A DNA stretch of 64,000 nt from Trichormus sp. NMC-1. GTDB taxonomy: Bacteria; Cyanobacteriota; Cyanobacteriia; Cyanobacteriales; Nostocaceae. The DNA is taken from the NCBI RefSeq assembly GCF_001858025.1, contig NZ_LZQD01000001.1:450572-514571 (forward strand), given 5' to 3'. Shown here piece by piece: positions 59,374 through 64,000 of this stretch (position 1 is its first letter; each line of letters begins with the position of its first letter). The notes beneath the pieces are model-generated. The model did not search any database. It saw only the letters and a list, made by a program, of their open reading frames with translations, and had not been told where the DNA came from. A program made the translations under genes and the position numbers.

Positions 59374-59421
59374 AATGTTTATCAACCAAGGAATTTGGCA
59401 AAGTCTGTTACTGTGGAATAG
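59374..59421 (+). pseudogene. diverged duplicate of the glmS 3' end
   Basis: In frame this reads NVYQPRNLAKSVTVE followed by TAG, against DVDQPRNLAKSVTVE and TAG in glmS (58559-58606). Over 47 bases there are seven differences; the five in the QPRNLAKSVTVE part are all synonymous. The protein-level match shows that it derives from a functional glmS allele, not a chance repeat. The alignment ends at 59374, where a stop (TGA) precedes it. Confidence 0.85.
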
Positions 59422-59534
59422 CTTCAGTAATTGCGCTTACAACCCTTGTAAAAAAATATTACAAATGTCTATACTAGTAAATAAATATATGTAATCATCA
59501 TAACAGAATATTTACTGGCTTTGTCAAAGATATT

Positions 59535-60680
59535 ATGAAATCTTACAAAATATTGGCATTAGGAGCTTCAGGAGCAGGAAAGACAGTATTTCTAGCTAGT
59601 TTATATAAAGAATTATCAACCCAAAGTAAATATGGTTTTTATGTAGATGTAGAAAACCAAAATCAAAAAAAGAAACTCAATCAAATTTATACGCAAATAA
59701 TTACAGGAGCATCCTGGCCACCTGGAACAAGACGTGGTGAATTTTCTGAATGGAAATTTACTTGTAAAGTAAAAAATGAAGAATTAAATGATTATCCTGC
59801 TTGTGATTTTACCTATTATGATTATAGCGGTGGTAGATTAACAGATAGTTCTGATTATGATGAAGAATTTGATACTTTAGTCAGACAAGCAGATAGTTTA
59901 TTAGGTTTGTTAGATGGACAGAAAATATATGGAATTTTAAATGAAACAAATACTTTTGTAAGTCAGAACTTCTTTCAAGTTGACTTGCCCAGTATTATTA
60001 AACAGATGCAAAAATCCACAGTTCCCATTCATTTCATTATCACTAAATGGGATTTATTATCACAAAAATTCACTTTAAAACAAGTTATTGATTATTTAAT
60101 GAAATGCGATGAATTTCAGGAACTAATTACACAGAGAAATAAAATAGAATCACCTGTAAGAATTATTCCTGTTAGTTCCATAGGGGCAAAATTTGCCCAA
60201 TTACAACCAGATGGGAGCATGAAAAAATTTTCCGGTGCAATTCCCCAACCTTATTATACTGAAGTTCCCATTGCTTGTGTATTTCCTGATGGACTGAAAG
60301 CCAGAATTAATCATATTAAGAAAAAACAACAAGAACTGGATAGCAACAAAGATAATCCTTTTGGTATAGTTTTTGATATTTTTAACAACATAAAACCTTT
60401 ATTCGGTATAGCAGATGAATATCTTTTTCCTTTTTTACCACCTCAGTATCAAGTAGCTAAATCTCTGTTATATAAATTATCCCCCATTATTACACAGATT
60501 GCTAATAAACAATATGAAGAAATGCAAAAACGCACAGAAGAACTAAATCGGAAACAACAGGAATCTTTAAAACAAGTCAAAGATGAAGAAACCGCATTAA
60601 CTCACACAGTTGATAGTTTTCTTTATATTCAAAGTTATCTGAATACTGATTATCCTGATTCTGATTTATCAAATATATAG
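59535..60680 (+). CDS. TRAFAC-type P-loop GTPase domain protein, first of a pair
   Basis: A 381-residue protein. G1 (Walker A) is GASGAGKT at residues 10-17, G3 is YYDYSGG near 94-100, and a G4-like TKWD occurs in FIITKWDLL. After the GTPase domain (to about 230) come a conserved FSGAIPQPYYTEVPIAC segment, a hydrophobic helical region (about 270-320) and a coiled coil (EEMQKRTEELNRKQQES). It is clearly paralogous to the next gene. Paired GTPases of this sort occur in predicted bacterial conflict systems. Expected location is cytoplasm or membrane surface. Confidence 0.75.
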   Translation: MKSYKILALGASGAGKTVFLASLYKELSTQSKYGFYVDVENQNQKKKLNQIYTQIITGASWPPGTRRGEFSEWKFTCKVKNEELNDYPACDFTYYDYSGGRLTDSSDYDEEFDTLVRQADSLLGLLDGQKIYGILNETNTFVSQNFFQVDLPSIIKQMQKSTVPIHFIITKWDLLSQKFTLKQVIDYLMKCDEFQELITQRNKIESPVRIIPVSSIGAKFAQLQPDGSMKKFSGAIPQPYYTEVPIACVFPDGLKARINHIKKKQQELDSNKDNPFGIVFDIFNNIKPLFGIADEYLFPFLPPQYQVAKSLLYKLSPIITQIANKQYEEMQKRTEELNRKQQESLKQVKDEETALTHTVDSFLYIQSYLNTDYPDSDLSNI

Positions 60681-60756
60681 TATAGAAGATACTTGACTTT
60701 TTAAATAATTCGGATACTTAAAATCTCACATATTTATTATTCCAGGAACTACCAAA

Positions 60757-62019
60757 ATGAAAACCTACAACATTCTTACATTAGGATTATCTGGTGCTGG
60801 TAAAACTGTATATTTAGCAAGTCTTTTTAAACAACTTTCAACCCAAGGAGAGCAAGGTTTTTTCTTAGAAATTAAAGAAAATATTGCTAGACAAAAATTA
60901 AATCAATATTATACAGAAATAATTACAGGTGAAAGTTGGCCAGAATCAACAAGACGAGGAGAGGTAAAAGAATGGGTTTTTGATTGTTGTGTGAAAACTC
61001 AAGATTTAAAAAAATATCCTGTTTGTCGGTTTGTTTACAAAGACTATAGTGGAGCATTATTATCAGAATTAGCAGCAGATGAAACATCAGAATTTAATTT
61101 TCCTTTTGAAGAAGCAGTAAAAGAAGCAGATGCAGTTTTAGCTATATTAGATGGTCAAAAATTATTTCAATTCATGCAAAATCCTGGACATCCATCAGTT
61201 CAGTATTGGACACTAACAGAACTACCAACCCTTTTACATTTAATCCAAAATTGCGGTAAACAACCAGTTCATTTCATTATTAGTAAGTGGGATTTAATAG
61301 AGAATCATAGTGGATGGAATTTAACCAACATTATTGATAGTCTCCGTAATAAAGTACCAGAATTTGATAATGTAGTCTTACCTAGATTAAAAGCAAAATG
61401 TCCAATGAGAATAATTCCTGTAAGTTCTTTAGGAATGAAATTTGCTAAACTAGAAGGTAATGGAATGAAAAAAATTTCTGGAGCAATACCACAACCATAT
61501 CAAGTAGAAATTCCTCTTGCGTGTGTGCTGATAGATGGATTAACAGCACAAATGGAAGAAATCAAGAAAAAACAAGCAGAAACTCAAAATCGCTCCACAG
61601 AAGTCAAAGTAAAATTTAGTCTATTTGATCAAGTAAATCAGGTTTTATCAGGTACAGTTTACTCTTTATTTGCTAATACAGTGAATACTTTACTTCCTGA
61701 CAAGTACCAGTTGAATAATGAGATAATTCAAGGGATTTTAGAAGCAACTAAACAAACTGCTAAATCAGTAGATAATCATGTTTATAAAACTCAACAAGAG
61801 AAAGGAAAAGCTGAAGAAGCAGCTAGAGAAAAACAAGAAAAACTAGCTCGTCAGAAAGAGGAAGATTTTAAAAAAGTTGATGATGAGTTAAAAGCATTTG
61901 ATTATGTTGTTAAGAGATTTCTCGATCTAGTTAAGATATTAGATCAACCACAAAATGATCGCTCTGATTTGCGAGATTATCCTTATTATAAGGTATTACT
62001 AGAACAAAAACAAAAATAA
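60757..62019 (+). CDS. TRAFAC-type P-loop GTPase domain protein, second of a pair
   Basis: A 420-residue paralogue of the upstream gene. G1 is GLSGAGKT at residues 10-17, G3 is YKDYSGA and the G4-like motif is SKWD in FIISKWDLIE. The shared block ISGAIPQPYQVEIPLAC follows. The C-terminus is a longer coiled coil (EKGKAEEAAREKQEKLARQK). It starts 76 bp after the first GTPase, in the same orientation. The differences in G3 (SGG versus SGA) and in the tails suggest distinct roles in a heteromeric pair. Confidence 0.75.
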   Translation: MKTYNILTLGLSGAGKTVYLASLFKQLSTQGEQGFFLEIKENIARQKLNQYYTEIITGESWPESTRRGEVKEWVFDCCVKTQDLKKYPVCRFVYKDYSGALLSELAADETSEFNFPFEEAVKEADAVLAILDGQKLFQFMQNPGHPSVQYWTLTELPTLLHLIQNCGKQPVHFIISKWDLIENHSGWNLTNIIDSLRNKVPEFDNVVLPRLKAKCPMRIIPVSSLGMKFAKLEGNGMKKISGAIPQPYQVEIPLACVLIDGLTAQMEEIKKKQAETQNRSTEVKVKFSLFDQVNQVLSGTVYSLFANTVNTLLPDKYQLNNEIIQGILEATKQTAKSVDNHVYKTQQEKGKAEEAAREKQEKLARQKEEDFKKVDDELKAFDYVVKRFLDLVKILDQPQNDRSDLRDYPYYKVLLEQKQK

Positions 62020-62063
62020 TCAATCTACAAACTTATTACTACAAACTGATCACGAATAAAAAT

Positions 62064-63545
62064 ATGATGAAATATCAAGCATGGCCATTTTTAGTGAGTC
62101 GTAATCTCTATGTAGATTATCGTACTATTGTAGCTCCTGACTTTATTTGCAGTGCTAAAATTGCTAATTTATTAGCTCAAGCAGCAGATGGTGAAATCAT
62201 ACCAGAAAATACAGCCTATTTGAGAATAATATTAAATTCCCCAGTAGGAAATTTAACTTTAGTTTTTCGTGTATTTCACCCTACAAAAGCTGATATTCAA
62301 CAGGGAGAAATAACGGAAAAACTAAAAGATGGTTTTGGTAGAGAAATTTGTTTTATAGAAGGTTTAGTTATTAGAGAAGAGTTAGAAGCTATTAATATTG
62401 CAGAGACCAATATTGAATTTATTCATCATCAAGTATTACCTGCATATCAAGAATTTTGGCATATTAATCAACCTGTTCCTGCTGTAGAATCAATCGCTTT
62501 TGAATTAGCAAGTGAATCAAAAGAAAATAGTTTACATATAATCAATTTACTACCTTTAGTCTTAAAAAAATCTCAGCCTACAATTCAGGGTAAACTTACT
62601 AAAATTAAAGAAAAAGATTTTCAGAATGAGATTAGTTGTATTGATTTTAGTGCAAATAGTAAATATCTAGCAATTAGAACTGAAAATCAAGAGTTATATT
62701 TATGGGATTTAGTAAAAGATCAATATAATAGACTTTATGTTCCCAAACAGAAAGATTTTATTAGTGAAGTTTCAATTAATCCCATTCAAAGTCAATATAT
62801 AGCTATGGGGTGTTATTCTCATCCTCGTTTTAACCAACCCACTCCTAAAAATTATGTGTTATTATTTGATTTATTAAGTAATAATTCTAGGGAATTAACA
62901 TATTTTTGGCAACAAGATATCTTAGGAGAAAAATTTTCTTTAAAAACAGTTAAATTTAGTCCTAATGGACTTTATTTAGCAGCAGCAACCCAACAGGGAA
63001 AATTATTAATTTGGTATGAACAAGATAATTATGAAAAAGCAGAAGTTTTAAATATTCATAATGGTAATCCTCTTAACTGTTTAATTTTTACTCCTGATAG
63101 TAAAACAGTTATTTGTGGTGTAAATCAAGATGAGCAAGGATATATTACATTATATACAATTACCTCTCACATTCAATCTTTGAATTATATTCATTGTTCA
63201 TCACTGATTAATAAATTAGCTATTAGTCCAGATGGAAAATATTTAGCAGTTGCAGGTGAATCTGGGTTTGAATTATGGGATTTTGCAACTCAAAACCGTC
63301 TTTATTCTGAAGTTTGTGATCATCCTTTAACTGCAATTAATTTTTACTTATCAGGAGAAATAATTATTTGGGGAGATATTCAAGGTCAGTTAATGATTTT
63401 CGATGTACAAAAAAGAAGCGTTATTTCTCAATTTCAAAATATTCATAATAATGCAATTACAGCTATTATATTTAATCCTCAACAGGCTCAAAAATTTGCT
63501 ACTTGTAGCAGGGATAAAAAAATTATAATGTGGGAATTAAATTAA
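62064..63545 (+). CDS. WD40-repeat protein with unrecognised N-terminal domain
   Basis: A 493-residue protein. The N-terminal 190 residues (VSRNLYVDYRTIVAPDFIC, LRIILNSPVGNLTLVFRVF) are a separate mixed domain that I do not recognise. The rest is a WD40 propeller of about six to seven repeats (ISCIDFSANSKYLAIRTENQ, LYLWDL; VKFSPNGLYLAAATQ; LAISPDGKYLAVAGESG, FELWDF; FATCSRDKKIIMWEL). It follows the second GTPase by 44 bp in the same orientation. The propeller is a likely scaffold or sensor for the GTPase pair (inference). Confidence 0.78.
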   Translation: MMKYQAWPFLVSRNLYVDYRTIVAPDFICSAKIANLLAQAADGEIIPENTAYLRIILNSPVGNLTLVFRVFHPTKADIQQGEITEKLKDGFGREICFIEGLVIREELEAINIAETNIEFIHHQVLPAYQEFWHINQPVPAVESIAFELASESKENSLHIINLLPLVLKKSQPTIQGKLTKIKEKDFQNEISCIDFSANSKYLAIRTENQELYLWDLVKDQYNRLYVPKQKDFISEVSINPIQSQYIAMGCYSHPRFNQPTPKNYVLLFDLLSNNSRELTYFWQQDILGEKFSLKTVKFSPNGLYLAAATQQGKLLIWYEQDNYEKAEVLNIHNGNPLNCLIFTPDSKTVICGVNQDEQGYITLYTITSHIQSLNYIHCSSLINKLAISPDGKYLAVAGESGFELWDFATQNRLYSEVCDHPLTAINFYLSGEIIIWGDIQGQLMIFDVQKRSVISQFQNIHNNAITAIIFNPQQAQKFATCSRDKKIIMWELN

Positions 63546-63635
63546 TAATTATTAGGACTATCTGAGAAATAAAATATAAATAGATGAGAGCGATCGCTCT
63601 TTTCCAAAGTCGCTAACTATGGTAATACCCCAAAT

Positions 63636-64000
63636 TTATTTACTGCAACCTGTGAAAAATTTGCGATCGCGCTCTGCGGGATTATAAAAAATTTGCGAAG
63701 GTATTGACTCTTGGGTGGTATTTGGTAATTCAATAGCCAGCTGTGAAGATAGAAATTTGAGTAAATCATCCAACAACTTAAGTCCCATCAAACTACATTG
63801 ATTCTAAATAACGACGTAATTTACTACTAAACCAATCAATAACTGTTACTACTACTCATACTGAGCAATTTGTATTTTTGATGCACCTATAACTTGTAAA
63901 GATTCTAAGGAACGATAGTCTACTGACTCTATACCTTGTTGATAAAATTTGGCAAGATAGCCAATGATATATATTGATAAAGATACATAAGGGAATAAAC
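63636..64000 (-). pseudogene. degraded gene at the right edge, running off the window
   Basis: On the minus strand one frame from the window edge reads PYVSLSIYIIGYLAKFYQQG and IESVDYRSLESLQVIGASK to a stop at 63852. Just after, another frame gives VIDWFSSKLRRYLESM, and a third gives LDDLLKFLSSQLAIELPNTT, ESIPSQIFYNPAERDRKF to a stop at 63636. The pieces look like one protein broken by frameshifts. The family is unknown, and the N-terminal part lies outside the window. Confidence 0.5.

Overview
The window is chromosomal DNA of a filamentous, probably heterocyst-forming cyanobacterium (Nostocales type). The evidence is psaC, phylloquinone and tocopherol genes, a Yfr1 small-RNA locus beside trxA, very frequent HIP1 octamers (GCGATCGC), and many short tandem heptamer and octamer repeats of the STRR kind known from heterocystous cyanobacteria. 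No rRNA, CRISPR array, transposase or prophage was seen. One tRNA (Arg-CCU) is present.

Layout. 1-4.2 kb: phylloquinone genes menA (cut by the left edge), menC and menE, with a convergent DHNA-CoA thioesterase. menE ends in a translated 45-copy heptamer array, and an exact 95-bp piece of menC lies downstream in front of a terminator. 4.3-7.5 kb: a leftward unit of a membrane protein, a HopA1-family protein and an APH-fold kinase, resembling the split kinase/lyase dehydratases of some RiPP pathways. 8.3-8.8 kb: a TMEM14 gene split by a 185-bp non-coding insertion. 8.9-17.3 kb: a DUF815 ATPase, then a TerB-C-like coiled-coil membrane protein, a BrxD-like ATPase, a Ser/Thr kinase on the other strand and an Lhr/BrxHI-like helicase. 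17.3-27.5 kb: metabolic genes (FAD oxygenase, metallophosphoesterase, malonyl-CoA-synthetase-like ligase, a CBM20-SGNH-DUF1796 fusion, tocopherol cyclase), gene fragments and the tRNA.

28-40 kb is mostly housekeeping: YdcF, GuaB3, Yfr1, trxA, a LOG protein, a PBP4-type peptidase, LptC-like, NYN protein, metG and an alpha/beta hydrolase. 40-46.8 kb is an accessory island: a RecQ helicase fused to a phosphoribosyltransferase domain, a DprA-like protein, a ParE-type and a DUF5615/DUF433 toxin-antitoxin pair, a large PIN-like protein and a DUF29 protein. 47-58.6 kb returns to core genes: a four-carbon acid sugar kinase, minCDE, fmt, psaC and glmS. A perfect 362-bp tandem duplication covers the glmS leader and start. 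A MazF-type toxin-antitoxin pair lies just after glmS and is followed by a diverged second copy of the glmS 3' end. 59.5-63.5 kb holds two paralogous P-loop GTPases and a WD40 protein, and the right edge contains a decayed reading frame.

The best candidates for poorly described systems are the RecQ-PRTase/DprA pair, the TerB-C/BrxD/BrxHI-like set, the GTPase-GTPase-WD40 unit and the orphan HopA1/APH pair. All functional proposals for these are inferences from domain content and gene order. No database search was run.
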